Assembly: GCA_022511465.1 (NCBI GenBank)
Contig: JAFLRM010000003.1
Location: 62,001-126,000, forward strand
Length of the DNA: 64,000 nucleotides
Reading direction: 5' to 3'
From: Acetatifactor sp.
GTDB lineage: Bacteria > Bacillota > Clostridia > Lachnospirales > Lachnospiraceae
The position numbers and the translations under genes were made by a program. Below the pieces are notes generated by a model. It made no database searches. It saw only the letters and a list, made by a program, of their open reading frames with translations, and was not told the origin of the DNA. Positions 18,244-28,605 of the stretch are shown here, piece after piece (within the stretch, counting starts at the first letter, position 1; each line of letters starts with the position of its first letter).

Positions 18244-19881
18244 TTGGACATGATGAAAGTAATTGATAGAAGAAAAATAGCTGTGTCTATAATGCTGTCA
18301 TTCGCGTTTGCTGTAATGCAGATAGCAGGGTATCAGATCAGCATGACCTATAATACATCAGTGCACCGATCCGCTTTTTTCCAAAATATTGGTGTACTGT
18401 CCAAGGTGCAGTGCATTTTGTTTGGCATAATAGAAGGTGTTTTCTGGAGCGTAATACTATACCTATTATTTACATTGCTGGAGCGAATAAAATTTCCGGT
18501 CAAAGAGCATTGTGGAAGAATAAACATTCTTTTATGGTTTTTAGTCTCTGTACTCATGTTTGCCTGTTGGATACCATGTTTTCTGGCCGGTTATCCGGGA
18601 TTCTATAATTATGATGCGTTTTCACAAGTGCCGCAGGCGCTGTATGAGGAGGTGCAATATTACGCCCATCACCCGCTCATTCACACGCTGGTCATGGGAA
18701 AGATCATTGCATTTGGATATCATCATGGAGTGGACCTGAATGACGGCATCGCTTTGCACAGTATTACGCAAATGGCTTTTTGTGCATTAGTTTTTTCTTA
18801 TATCCTTTGTTACCTTAGGAAAAGAACCGGACGCCTTTGGTTCTGCATTGTGGCATTCTGCTATTATGCGTTTTTTCCTTTGATCCCTATGTTTGCCATG
18901 AGTACCACAAAAGACACAATATTTTCAGCTTTACTGCTGCTTACTGTGATCCTCCTGCATGAAATGTGCATGGACATGACCGCCTTTTTTGCTTCCAAGT
19001 GGAATGTAATGAAATTTGTGGTAATATCACTACTTATGTGTCTGTTTAGAAAAAATGGCATCTATGCGGTTGTGTGTGCGGTTCCATTTATAATATTTCT
19101 TTACAGAAAATACTGGAGGCAGATTTTGCTTTTATTTGGTGCGATCACTATTTTGAGTGTGGCATCGAATAGAGGGCTTATGTGGATACTTCATGCCGAC
19201 GCCGGAAGTGCGGAGGAAATGTTTTCTGTCCCTATGCAGCAGATTGCAAGAGTATACAATGATTACGGTGAAGAGGCATTCGAGGAAGAAGAGTTGGAAA
19301 TGATCTACGAAGGCATCTCAGAAGATGATCTGTTGAACTATGATCCTTTTTTATCGGATCATATTAAAAATTATTTTGATTTTAATGTAATATTGGATAA
19401 TAAGATGGACTATTTACTTCTGTGGGTTAAGAAGGGAATGCAGTATCCTGGGGGGTATTGGAAAGCTTTTTTGGAAAACACCTATCAGGCATGGTATCCC
19501 GGAACTTCCATTTATAATGAGCCATATGCAGATCAGACCTTTTATTTTGACATGGGCATGTGGCCTGGCGGATATCGCGACACCAAAATGCCGGGGTTGT
19601 TGAATTTTTATGAAAAGATATCGACAGAAATTTACTATCAAAAGTTTCCGATACTGCGTCTGTTTTTCTCCATCGGTGCAATGTTTTGGGTGACATTGTT
19701 TGTATTTGGTTTTGCAGTATATCAAAAGAACCGACCAATGGCAGCAGCTATGCTTTTAGTGCTGACGTATTGTTTGACTGTTCTTATGGGGCCAATTTCA
19801 CTCGTGCGTTACTACTTAGTGCTGTTTTATGGTTTTCCGGTGAGTATCGGTTACTTGCTTTCAGGATACAAGCAGGTATAA
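18244..19881 (+). CDS. Polytopic membrane protein, DUF6020-like
   Basis: 545 aa, many TM segments; PGFYNYDAFSQVPQALYEEVQYYAHHPLIHTLVMGK...MFAMSTTKDTIFSALLLL...CLFRKNGIYAV. Start may be TTG 18244 or ATG 18250/18253. Confidence 0.65.
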   Translation: MDMMKVIDRRKIAVSIMLSFAFAVMQIAGYQISMTYNTSVHRSAFFQNIGVLSKVQCILFGIIEGVFWSVILYLLFTLLERIKFPVKEHCGRINILLWFLVSVLMFACWIPCFLAGYPGFYNYDAFSQVPQALYEEVQYYAHHPLIHTLVMGKIIAFGYHHGVDLNDGIALHSITQMAFCALVFSYILCYLRKRTGRLWFCIVAFCYYAFFPLIPMFAMSTTKDTIFSALLLLTVILLHEMCMDMTAFFASKWNVMKFVVISLLMCLFRKNGIYAVVCAVPFIIFLYRKYWRQILLLFGAITILSVASNRGLMWILHADAGSAEEMFSVPMQQIARVYNDYGEEAFEEEELEMIYEGISEDDLLNYDPFLSDHIKNYFDFNVILDNKMDYLLLWVKKGMQYPGGYWKAFLENTYQAWYPGTSIYNEPYADQTFYFDMGMWPGGYRDTKMPGLLNFYEKISTEIYYQKFPILRLFFSIGAMFWVTLFVFGFAVYQKNRPMAAAMLLVLTYCLTVLMGPISLVRYYLVLFYGFPVSIGYLLSGYKQV

Positions 19882-20000
19882 GGAATAGGGAAAAAGATAA
19901 AAAGAAAAATATAGTCATTTTTGCTCAAATGTAGTATAATATAAGACAAGCAATGTAAAACCTATATAAAAAATTATATATGTAATGGAGGGGTTGTAGG

Positions 20001-21728
20001 ATGAAAAGTATAGGTTTAAAAATTTATATAGGCCTTGGTATAATGAGTGTTTTGTTTATACTAAATATTTATTTTAATGTCACAGGTCTAGGCATTATCG
20101 GTGAGTACGGCAGTGAAGTCGGTGTTACATATATGGGTCTGGAAATCGCAGAGGGCAATGCTTCTTCCAGTTTTCAGAAGATTCAACTTTATGCAAATAT
20201 GTCTAATTTCATTAGGGATGCGGGGCAGCAACAGGCTCTTCAGAATATGCTTTTGACCTCGATTCAGGACACCAGAGCGTATATGGACGAGGCACAGGTT
20301 CTGGTAGATGGGACTGGAGACTCAGAACTGCAGTCGGCTTTTTCAGCATATAAGAGCAGTATGGACGGTTTTTTGGATTATGCAGAGCAGATTCATGACA
20401 GTGCAATAGCAGGAGATTACGATACGGTCACAACATTGGTGGCTGGTATGACCTCGGCTGAGATGCCCGTACAGAGCGCTGAGGAGGCATATGAGGATGT
20501 CCTGTTGACGAAGGTTTCTGACTCCACCACCCGCAGTGCGACACAGATCATGGGAACAGAGATTTTTAACCTCGCTTTTCTCGTCTTGTATGTTATTATT
20601 GCGGTGATCACTATACTCATCATTGTGTTAACGGTGGTGAGACCCGCCAGAGAAGCCGGCAGAAAGCTGAACTCTATCACCAATAAACTCAATGCAAATG
20701 AGGGTGACCTGACAGAGCGTATCAACGTGAAGTCCAAGGATGAAATAGGCCAGATGGCCGCCGGTATCAACCACTTTATGGATCAGCTTCAGGCACTTGT
20801 GAAAAACCTGAAGGGTGATTCTTCAAGCATGGAGCAGTCCACTGAGGTTATCACGAACCAGATCATTGATTCCAACGAGAGCGCAAGCAATGTGTCTGCG
20901 GCTACGGAGCAGATGGCAGCCAGCATGGAGGAGATTTCTGCTAAGCTGGAACAGCTTTCCGCCGGTAGCAGTGATGTGCTGGATGAGATTCGGTCCATGA
21001 ATGGCGGAGTGCAGGATGGTGTAGATCTGGTACAGGATATCAAAAAACGCGCAACCACTATGCATCAGAGTACCGTGGAGGGTAAGGAAAATGCCGGCAG
21101 GACGATCATGCAGATCCGAGAGGCTCTTCAGGCCGCTTTGGAGGAGAGCCGCAGCGCACAGAAGATCAATGAGATGACTCAGGAAATTTTGAGTATTACC
21201 AGCCAGACGAATCTGCTCTCCCTGAACGCTTCCATCGAGGCGGCGAGAGCCGGAGAGGCAGGCAGAGGATTTGCAGTGGTTGCAGATGAGATCAGAGGCT
21301 TGGCAGACAGCAGTGCCGAGGCTGCCAACAATATTCAGAGCATCAGTGCACTGGTGACAACCGCTGTGGAAAAGTTGGCAAAGAATGCAGAGGAAATGTT
21401 GCAGTTTGTTGATGAGAAGATCATGAAAGATTACGACAATTTCGTAGAGATCGTGAAGCAGTACAAGCAGGATGCGGACAGTGTAGATGGAATTTTGAGC
21501 GGTGTGGCTGCCAATACGGCGGGCATCAACAAGACCATGGATAACATGAACACAGGTATCAACGATATTTCTGTCGCAGTGGAGGAGAATGCAAAGGGTA
21601 TCACCAACGTGGCGGACAGTGCTGTAAGTCTGGTGGATGCTATGGAGGAGATCCGGAAGGAGACCGAGAAAAACCAGCAGATTTCTCAGAAGCTAACCGA
21701 AGAAGTAAATCGCTTTAAGAGAGTGTAG
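20001..21728 (+). CDS. Methyl-accepting chemotaxis protein
   Basis: Two TM segments, HAMP-like linker, signalling tip [39 protein letters not shown]. Confidence 0.93.
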   Translation: MKSIGLKIYIGLGIMSVLFILNIYFNVTGLGIIGEYGSEVGVTYMGLEIAEGNASSSFQKIQLYANMSNFIRDAGQQQALQNMLLTSIQDTRAYMDEAQVLVDGTGDSELQSAFSAYKSSMDGFLDYAEQIHDSAIAGDYDTVTTLVAGMTSAEMPVQSAEEAYEDVLLTKVSDSTTRSATQIMGTEIFNLAFLVLYVIIAVITILIIVLTVVRPAREAGRKLNSITNKLNANEGDLTERINVKSKDEIGQMAAGINHFMDQLQALVKNLKGDSSSMEQSTEVITNQIIDSNESASNVSAATEQMAASMEEISAKLEQLSAGSSDVLDEIRSMNGGVQDGVDLVQDIKKRATTMHQSTVEGKENAGRTIMQIREALQAALEESRSAQKINEMTQEILSITSQTNLLSLNASIEAARAGEAGRGFAVVADEIRGLADSSAEAANNIQSISALVTTAVEKLAKNAEEMLQFVDEKIMKDYDNFVEIVKQYKQDADSVDGILSGVAANTAGINKTMDNMNTGINDISVAVEENAKGITNVADSAVSLVDAMEEIRKETEKNQQISQKLTEEVNRFKRV

Positions 21729-21760
21729 TGTTCTGGGAGAACGGAGAGATCATATGGTAT

Positions 21761-21805
21761 AAGACAGGGGAGAATGGCAGAAACCATTCTCCCCTGTCTT
21801 TGTTT
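21761..21805. terminator. Intrinsic terminator between convergent MCP and fdhD
   Basis: AAGACAGGGGAGAATGG / CCATTCTCCCCTGTCTT perfect 17-bp stem. Confidence 0.9.
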
Positions 21806-21848
21806 GTTTCGCGCAGTATCTTGTTTTGTATTCTGCCAGATGTCGGGC

Positions 21849-22721
21849 CTATTCCGATGATATTTCGGCTTTAGGGAGTTTCCCCGCATAAAGTCTCATA
21901 GAATCTCTCCTTGCAGCGCAGATCATCGTCAGGTGATATTCCTCTGCCAAGGCCACAGCCTCGTCGGAAGGGACTGCCTTGCTGGCGAGAATAGGGATAC
22001 CGGCGCGGATGGCTTTCATCGCCATGTCCGTTGGGATCCTTCCGCTGGAGTAGACGATGCACTGGGACAGGTCGATGCCATTTCGCAGAGCATAGCCAAT
22101 GGCCTTATCCAATGCGTTGTGGCGACCGATATCCTCGCAAGTAAAGAGCAGTTTCTCACCCCTTGCCAGAAAACAGCTGTGGGTGCCCCAGGTCTGTTCA
22201 TGAAGCGGCATTCCCTCCGCGAATCGATCAGCCAGAGCAAAGATCCAGGAAGCTTCCCAGGGAATCGGCCTTACAGAATGTACTTCCCTGTGACTTACAA
22301 AGTAATCGTTCAAAATATGGTTGTCGGTGCAGCAGGAGGGCGTCAGTTCCACGAAGCCCCGTGGTTCATAGTCTACATTTTCCGCCAGGTGAACCCGGGC
22401 ACGACGGCCTTCTTCACAGATATAAAGAGATTTCACTTCGTCCAGCCGCTCTATAATGCCTTCTGTGAGCAGACGCCCCAGCGTGAGTTCTGTCAAATAC
22501 TGGGGGATGCAGACCAGTTTCATGGTGAGTTGGTCATTGATATAGACATCCATCAAATGTTCGGTAATGGCAGAAGACTTCTTCTTTGCAGACTGACCAA
22601 GTCGGTCAATAGAATAAATGGACCGTTTTTTTAAGGTTTTAAGGTTGGAATATTGCTCGTTGATATAAATAGATTCTTGGTTCTGATCTCCATTTTGTTT
22701 CCTATTTTCCATGTGTGTCAC
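21849..22721 (-). CDS. fdhD: Formate dehydrogenase accessory sulfurtransferase FdhD
   Basis: 290 aa; LTPSCCTDNHILNDY, FTCEDIGRHNALDKAIGYALRNGID, SSGRIPTDMAMKAIRAGIPILASKAVPSDEAVALA. Confidence 0.93.
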   Translation of the reverse strand: MTHMENRKQNGDQNQESIYINEQYSNLKTLKKRSIYSIDRLGQSAKKKSSAITEHLMDVYINDQLTMKLVCIPQYLTELTLGRLLTEGIIERLDEVKSLYICEEGRRARVHLAENVDYEPRGFVELTPSCCTDNHILNDYFVSHREVHSVRPIPWEASWIFALADRFAEGMPLHEQTWGTHSCFLARGEKLLFTCEDIGRHNALDKAIGYALRNGIDLSQCIVYSSGRIPTDMAMKAIRAGIPILASKAVPSDEAVALAEEYHLTMICAARRDSMRLYAGKLPKAEISSE

Positions 22722-22750
22722 CTCGTCGGTTGGTCGTAATTTGTGAAATG

Positions 22751-22778
22751 ATTATAACATTAATAGCGGTTTTGCCAA
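22751..22778 (-). promoter_or_regulatory. sigma-A type promoter for fdhD
   Basis: Minus strand TTGGCA (22778-22773), 16-nt spacer, TATAAT (22756-22751). Confidence 0.65.
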
Positions 22779-22841
22779 AAGTCTTTTTATGGTATGATTA
22801 AGAAAATGCAGAGAAAATGCTATCGTAGGAGAATCGAAAAA

Positions 22842-23288
22842 ATGAGTGCAAAAGTTGAGATCATTGTAGCCGGGACCGAGGGGGAGCTGGAAAGGTGCTT
22901 GAAGCTTAGAAATACTGTATTCACAGTGGAACGGGGAGTACCCAGGGAGATTGAGGTGGACGAATTTGACTGTCTTGGCAGCGTGTGCGACCATGTTTTA
23001 ATTGAAGGTGAAGGAAGAGATGTGGGAGCTCTCCGATGCATGCACATGGATGATGGAATAATTAAGCTTCAGCGCTTCTGTGTGTTGAAGGACTGTCGTG
23101 GAAGGAGATACGGGAGGATTGCGCTTGGACTATTGGAGGGATACTACCGAAGGAAGAATGTGACCAAGCTTGTGCTGGATTCCAAATTTGAGGCCAGCGG
23201 ATTTTATGAGAAGTGTGGTTATATGAAGGTGTCTAAACTTTTTGAGGAGGCGGGGGTACCACATATAAAAATGGAGAAGAGTTTATGA
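22842..23288 (+). CDS. GNAT family N-acetyltransferase
   Basis: VIL EGEGRDVGALRCM-type core followed by RFCVLKDCRGRRYGRIALGLLEGYYRR and ASGFYEKCGYMKVSK; start ATG 22842 after GTAGGAGA. Confidence 0.8.
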   Translation: MSAKVEIIVAGTEGELERCLKLRNTVFTVERGVPREIEVDEFDCLGSVCDHVLIEGEGRDVGALRCMHMDDGIIKLQRFCVLKDCRGRRYGRIALGLLEGYYRRKNVTKLVLDSKFEASGFYEKCGYMKVSKLFEEAGVPHIKMEKSL

Positions 23289-23396
23289 AGTGATATAAAT
23301 ACTTTGGAAGTCATGGGAGCATGGACAAGAATGGTCATATGTGGTATGATGTAGGAGTAAAAGATTTCTGAAAAGGCTACGCGAAAGGAGGGTTCT

Positions 23397-23915
23397 ATGG
23401 AGAAATGGGATGCCTATCTGGAGGACGGGACGCCTGTTGGACGGGATCTGATCCGTGGAGATGAGATTCCTGAAGGTCTGTTCCATTTGGTCTGCGAGAT
23501 ATTGGTGCGTCACCGGGACGGGTCGATTCTTTTGATGCAGAGAGCCTACGGGAAAGAGGTTTACCCGGGCTTGTATGAGGTCAGTGCCGGAGGAAGCGCC
23601 TTGAAGGGTGAGAACGCTGATGAGGCTGCCCGCAGAGAGCTCCGTGAGGAGACTGGTATCGTTGCGAAAGAGTTGAAGCCGGTTTATCGTTGTATCGGCA
23701 AAAACGCGATTTATCACGGTTACTTGTGCGAGACGGATTGTGACAAGCAGGCGATCACTTTACAGAAAGACGAAACCATAGCCTTTATGTGGCTGAGCAA
23801 GAAAGATTTTATGGAGTATTATCAAGAGAGGAAAGAGTTTCTGGCCCACACCAAGAGGCTGGGGCTGTTTGTGGATATCATTCAAAATGAGGTGCAGTGT
23901 GACTATGAAGGATGA
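23397..23915 (+). CDS. NUDIX hydrolase
   Basis: Nudix box GGSALKGENADEAARRELREETGI. Confidence 0.93.
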   Translation: MEKWDAYLEDGTPVGRDLIRGDEIPEGLFHLVCEILVRHRDGSILLMQRAYGKEVYPGLYEVSAGGSALKGENADEAARRELREETGIVAKELKPVYRCIGKNAIYHGYLCETDCDKQAITLQKDETIAFMWLSKKDFMEYYQERKEFLAHTKRLGLFVDIIQNEVQCDYEG

Positions 23916-24153
23916 GATGAAAATGTCGGTATCCTCCATTGTGAGCAAAGATGGAAAGAGAGAGATTTATGTACTCTTTCAGGAAGAGGACTGCACCGCG
24001 GAAGGGCGGCTCTCGGATTATAAGATGATCCACAGCAATGGCTTCACTGAGGAGGAGGTTGCCATGCTGGAGACCTACATGCGGACGGAAAAGGACACTA
24101 TCGTGCGGATGGCGAAAAATATCAATGTGATGGACGCTTTTCTGAATGGCTAG
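23905..24153 (+). CDS. Hypothetical protein, translationally coupled to the NUDIX gene
   Basis: ATG 23905 overlaps the upstream stop; MKDEMKMSVSSIVSKDGKREIYVLFQEEDCTAEGRLSDYKMI; about 82 aa. Confidence 0.6.
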   Translation: MKDEMKMSVSSIVSKDGKREIYVLFQEEDCTAEGRLSDYKMIHSNGFTEEEVAMLETYMRTEKDTIVRMAKNINVMDAFLNG

Positions 24154-24180
24154 CAACGACACAATAGGAGGTAACCTTCC

Positions 24181-24921
24181 ATGCGAGGGTTGGGAACGAT
24201 CATCAATACACTGGCTGTCTTGGCAGGCGGGTTAATTGGCATGTGCTTTCGGACGGGGATGCCGAAGAAAATGCAGGATACTTTGATGCAGGCGTGCGGC
24301 GTGGCATCTATGTTCATCGGTGTGGCAGGTGTGTTGTCCAAGATGCTGGTGATGGGGGACGGAGAAATTACCACACAGGGCACTATGATGCTGATCCTGT
24401 CCCTTGTGGTCGGCGCGGTGATCGGAGAACTGCTAGACATTGAACAAAAAGTAGAGTTTTTGGGCGAGAAGATTAAGGCAGCCGCTAAGGTGAAAAATGA
24501 TGATCACTTTGTGGAAGGGTTTGTCAATGTGTCGCTGATCATCTGTGTGGGTGCCATGGCGATCGTGGGTGCGATTCAGGATGGTATAAGCGGCGATTAC
24601 TCCATGTTGGCGGCCAAGGCTGTTTTGGATATGATCATTGTGATCGTCTTTGCATCTACCTACGGATTGGGCGCTGTTTTTTCGGCGCTTCCCATATTTG
24701 TTTACCAGGGGACGATCACGCTGCTTGCGACAGCCTTTGGCTCCTTTGCCAGCGATGCGGTTATAAATGACCTGAGCTTTGTGGGATCGGCGCTGATCTT
24801 CTGTGTGGGCGTGAATATCTGCTTTGGAAAGAAGATCAATGTGGGAAACCTGCTTCCGGCATTGGTTGTTGCGGTGGTATTGGAGTCGATGACGGGAGCA
24901 TTGGGAATACATATGATGTAA
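24181..24921 (+). CDS. DUF554 family membrane protein
   Basis: MRGLGTIINTLAVLAGGLIGMCFRTGMPKKMQDTLMQACGVASMFIGVAG...GDGEITTQGTMMLILSLVVGAVIGELLDIE. Confidence 0.88.
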   Translation: MRGLGTIINTLAVLAGGLIGMCFRTGMPKKMQDTLMQACGVASMFIGVAGVLSKMLVMGDGEITTQGTMMLILSLVVGAVIGELLDIEQKVEFLGEKIKAAAKVKNDDHFVEGFVNVSLIICVGAMAIVGAIQDGISGDYSMLAAKAVLDMIIVIVFASTYGLGAVFSALPIFVYQGTITLLATAFGSFASDAVINDLSFVGSALIFCVGVNICFGKKINVGNLLPALVVAVVLESMTGALGIHMM

Positions 24922-24961
24922 GAAGCTTTGGTGGAGGAATCTGACGGGAGGGCAAAAGACA

Positions 24962-25132
24962 ATGGAAGTCTGGTACTACGAGGTGGCAGGTATTGAAGGA
25001 GATTATGCGAACTTAAGGCGCACGGACATAGATAATGATGATCTGAAATTGGTGGCAAGGGCGCTGCTTCCGCCGGAGATTGTGGAGGGCAGCAAGTTAA
25101 AATATGAGCTGCTTCAGTATGAGTTGATCTGA
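24962..25132 (+). CDS. Small hypothetical protein (56 aa), absent from the supplied ORF track
   Basis: Manual translation MEVWYYEVAGIEGDYANLRRTDIDNDDLKLVARALLPPEIVEGSKLKYELLQYELI*; preceded by GACGGGAGGGC. Confidence 0.55.
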   Translation: MEVWYYEVAGIEGDYANLRRTDIDNDDLKLVARALLPPEIVEGSKLKYELLQYELI

Positions 25133-25185
25133 TCTCCCGTTTTGTGGGAGGTGTCATGTAAGTGAAGGAAGTGTAAAGAGAGAAA

Positions 25186-26361
25186 ATGGCTGTAGAAGAG
25201 ATTACGGATAAGACAGCGCTGCCTGACGAGACGGTGGAGAATGAGAGTGTGCGTGTACAGAGAGCCGCCTGGGTGGAACAGCAGGTGGCAAAGCAGCGCG
25301 CCATAGAGGACGAAGCAAGGGAGAGACTGTTTCAGGAACAGAAAATTCTGGATGACAGGAATCGCTCTATTGACGCGGGTATGGATCGCACCAGACAGAT
25401 GCAGCGCTACAACGAAGACTGCATGGAGGATTTAAACGATCAGGTGTATGCCCTCCACGGCCTCACAAGAGACAAGCTGCAGGGTATGCGGGAATATAAG
25501 AATGCCTATTATCAGGGCTGTGCGCTCGCCCTGTTTTTGATGTCCCTGCTCATGGTGGCAGTTTGTGCCTATCTCCACGGTTTTGACTCCCAGATATGCC
25601 TTTTTATGCTGGCTGCATCCGGTATTGAGGGGGCTCTTTTGACGCAGGAGGGAAAACGTGGAAAGCTTATGAATTGTTTCTGCAGGGTGTTCTATTTCTT
25701 ATTGTTTCCCGTTATGCTGGTGGTGTTTGCCTGTTTTGAGATGGGTCTGCCCCAGTATCAGTTTTTGCTTCCCCTGTTTACGGCGGTGGGAATGGTGCTT
25801 CTCGTGCTGGGAACCGGAAGCTATTTTGTGTACAACCCTTACCGCGGAGAGCGGAAGAAGCTTCGCGAGGCCAGAGGAGACTTGAAAGAGATTGAGCAGA
25901 TCGCCCGAAAGGCGGTTAAACGGAACCAGAAGAGGAGAAAGCGCGAGGAGGCAAGGCTTGCCAGGAAGAAGAGATGGGAGGAGAACCGTCTGGCAAGGAT
26001 GCAGAGGCGTGAGGACAAAAGGATCGCCGCAAGACAACGCAGGGAGGAAGCGAGAAAAGAGCGGCTTGAGAAGCGCGTGGAGCTTCAGGAACTTCGGAGA
26101 CAGAAAAATTCGGAGCTGGATGCAGTGCGGCTGGAGAATCGCCAGAAGTGGCTTGAGTTGCAAAAGAAGCATATGCTGGAGGTGAAGGAACGTTTCCATA
26201 GTCTCTTTCCAAGAAAGGAGACGACCATCGATGTGGAGCCCACAGAGCTTAGAAGTGTGGAGGTTGTGACCGAGATCCGGGAAATGGAAGTGTCTGAGGA
26301 TCTCCCCAAGACCGAGGCGGAGGAGCAGGTTTCTAAAGAGCCAACGGACCCCGAACCTTAA
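25186..26361 (+). CDS. Membrane protein with long R/K/E-rich helical tail, unknown function
   Basis: 391 aa; four hydrophobic segments then RNQKRRKREEARLARKKRWEENRLARMQRREDKRIAARQRREEARKERLEKRVELQELRRQ. Confidence 0.75.
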   Translation: MAVEEITDKTALPDETVENESVRVQRAAWVEQQVAKQRAIEDEARERLFQEQKILDDRNRSIDAGMDRTRQMQRYNEDCMEDLNDQVYALHGLTRDKLQGMREYKNAYYQGCALALFLMSLLMVAVCAYLHGFDSQICLFMLAASGIEGALLTQEGKRGKLMNCFCRVFYFLLFPVMLVVFACFEMGLPQYQFLLPLFTAVGMVLLVLGTGSYFVYNPYRGERKKLREARGDLKEIEQIARKAVKRNQKRRKREEARLARKKRWEENRLARMQRREDKRIAARQRREEARKERLEKRVELQELRRQKNSELDAVRLENRQKWLELQKKHMLEVKERFHSLFPRKETTIDVEPTELRSVEVVTEIREMEVSEDLPKTEAEEQVSKEPTDPEP

Positions 26362-26439
26362 GATTTTATTAACGATACAAAAAAGATACATCTCTGTTGC
26401 ATGATAAACAGTAAGTTTATGGTTAAGAGGTGGATTGTT

Positions 26440-27102
26440 ATGCTGAAAATATTGATTGCCGAGGACGAGGAACCGATTGCCAACCTGATACGGATGAATC
26501 TGAGCAGGGCCGGATACAAGTGCATCTGGGCGCCGGATGGGGAGAAGGCCGCCGATCATATGATGAACGAGCCATTTGATCTGGTGCTTCTGGATGTTAT
26601 GTTGCCTGGGATTAATGGCTATGAATTGATGGAGTATGCACAGGATCTGAACCTTCCGGTGATTTTCCTCACTGCCCTGGGGTCTACGGAAAATAAGGTG
26701 AAAGGTCTTAAGATGGGAGCGGATGATTATTTGACCAAGCCTTTCGAGATCGTGGAACTTTTGGCCAGGGTGGAGGCGGTACTCCGTCGCTACAACAAGA
26801 CGGAGACTATGCTTTCCGTGTTCGATGCGGTCATTGACACGGCATCCCGCACGGTGCTCCAAAACGGCGAGAGTATCAACCTTACTATGAAAGAGTTTGA
26901 GCTGCTCCTTCTCTTGGCGCGCAACCGGAATATCGCCCTGTATCGGGAGGCCATTTACGAGAATGTCTGGGGCGGTGAGTACATGGGGCAGAGCCGGACG
27001 GTGGATCTGCACATACAGAGGATCAAGAAGAAACTTCACTGGGAAGATAAGATTGTTGCGGTATACAAGGTAGGCTATCGACTTTTGGGTGAGGGCGGAT
27101 GA
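26440..27102 (+). CDS. OmpR/PhoB-type response regulator
   Basis: MLKILIAEDEEPIANLIRMNL...DLVLLDVMLPGINGYELM...GADDYLTKPFEIVELLARVEAVLRR; C-terminal winged helix. Track start is 26401. Confidence 0.93.
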   Translation: MLKILIAEDEEPIANLIRMNLSRAGYKCIWAPDGEKAADHMMNEPFDLVLLDVMLPGINGYELMEYAQDLNLPVIFLTALGSTENKVKGLKMGADDYLTKPFEIVELLARVEAVLRRYNKTETMLSVFDAVIDTASRTVLQNGESINLTMKEFELLLLLARNRNIALYREAIYENVWGGEYMGQSRTVDLHIQRIKKKLHWEDKIVAVYKVGYRLLGEGG

Positions 27103-28604
27103 GATTTGCGGACAAGCTTTTTTTTATGATGACGGTGCTCTTGACGGTGATCTTTACCACCTTTGGCTCTTGGATGCTGGGTTCTTATTTTCAAAGATCG
27201 ATTCAGCGTGAAATGAATCAGGAGTACATGGAAAACCAGACCTTCCGGTATCTTTTTGAGGTAGCTTATCAGTCCAATGCGGAGTATGGGGACGGATATG
27301 CCATTCCCAGGGCCGTTGACAGCGTGGTGGGAAATCTGGAGAGTGAAGAGACGCAGCTTTTTGTGGCAGGTGAGGATCATTCTTTCTATTATGGGGAGAC
27401 GGCCATTCGGAGAGAAGAATACCTGAAGACGGTGACGGATTTTCTAAATTCTGCTGGCAGCGAGAATTCCTACATCTGCGGGATCCGTAAGCTGGGAGAT
27501 CGGTATTATATTTTCTCTGTCAGTGTTGTCAAGGCATCGGAGCAGGTCCTATATCTGGGGCGGTGTCGGGATGTGACCGGCATATACGAGGACAGACAGG
27601 GATTGCTCAATCAGTACCGTCTGGCGCTTTCTATGCTGCTTTTGATTGGTGGTGCCTGCATCTATATTATGTCCAGATATATTACCCGCCCTATCAGTTC
27701 CCTGAACGGTGTGGCAAGGCGGGTTGCGTCCGGCAATCTGGAGATCCGCTCCAAATACCGTTCCGGAGATGAGATCGGCATGCTGGCCGACAGCTTTAAC
27801 CGCATGGCGGACCGTCTGGTGGAGCAGATGCGGGAGCTGGAGCTGGAGGCAAAGAGAAAGGAACTGGAGGCGAAACAGAAAGAGGACTTTACGGCGGCTT
27901 TTGCACATGAATTAAAAACTCCTCTGACTTCCATTATCGGCTATGCCGATATGTTAAATTCCATTGAACTCTCGGAGGAGGAGCGCAGGGAGGCTTATTT
28001 TTATATTTTTCATCAGGGGAAGCGTTTGGAGAGCCTGTCCCACAAACTGTTGGAACTGGTCAGCATGGAGAAGACCCCCATCGTCTGCAATCCCATCCCC
28101 ACCAGATCGCTGGAGGAGAATTTGCGCACCACTATGCGGCCTATCTTTCGACAGCGCAGGATCAAGGGGAAGATCTCATTGGAAAAATGTGTACTTTTAG
28201 GGGATTCAGAGCTTTTGCTCTCCCTCTTTTATAATTTACTGGACAATGCGGTGAAAGCGGTGGAGGCAAATGGTTTTATTTTGATGAAAGGAGAGTGTAA
28301 GCCGGACGGCTATGAGATCAAAGTGGTTGACAATGGCCGGGGTATACCTGAGGAGGAGATAGGTCGTATCACGGAGGCCTTTTATATGGTGGACAAATCA
28401 CGTTCTCGCAAGGAGGGCGGTGCCGGCATCGGTATGGCATTATGCCAGAAAATTATCAATTTGCATAATGGGCGATTGCGGATTGAGAGCAAGGTGGGTG
28501 AGGGAACGGTGATGTGCCTGTTTTTCCCCAATTCACAGCTTGTGTTGGATAGTGAGAGGGACAGAGGAAAGAGAAAAGATAAGATCGGACGGAAAGCGGT
28601 GTGA
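27099..28604 (+). CDS. Sensor histidine kinase
   Basis: HAMP ITRPISSLNGVARRVASGNLEIRS; H-box FAHELKTPLTSIIGYADML; N-box LFYNLLDNAVKAV; G-box DNGRGIPEEEI, GGAGIGMALCQKI. ATGA overlap with the response regulator gene. Confidence 0.95.
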   Translation: MRFADKLFFMMTVLLTVIFTTFGSWMLGSYFQRSIQREMNQEYMENQTFRYLFEVAYQSNAEYGDGYAIPRAVDSVVGNLESEETQLFVAGEDHSFYYGETAIRREEYLKTVTDFLNSAGSENSYICGIRKLGDRYYIFSVSVVKASEQVLYLGRCRDVTGIYEDRQGLLNQYRLALSMLLLIGGACIYIMSRYITRPISSLNGVARRVASGNLEIRSKYRSGDEIGMLADSFNRMADRLVEQMRELELEAKRKELEAKQKEDFTAAFAHELKTPLTSIIGYADMLNSIELSEEERREAYFYIFHQGKRLESLSHKLLELVSMEKTPIVCNPIPTRSLEENLRTTMRPIFRQRRIKGKISLEKCVLLGDSELLLSLFYNLLDNAVKAVEANGFILMKGECKPDGYEIKVVDNGRGIPEEEIGRITEAFYMVDKSRSRKEGGAGIGMALCQKIINLHNGRLRIESKVGEGTVMCLFFPNSQLVLDSERDRGKRKDKIGRKAV

Positions 28605-28605
28605 T

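Noticed and set aside
25892-26212. Possible repeat/CRISPR-like periodicity in AGG/GAA-rich DNA
   Set aside because: Periodicity comes from codons of the R/K/E-rich helix; no spacer-repeat structure.
25699-27039. 446-aa minus-strand ORF
   Set aside because: Antisense to the coiled-coil protein and response regulator, both convincing; explained by codon bias mirror frame.
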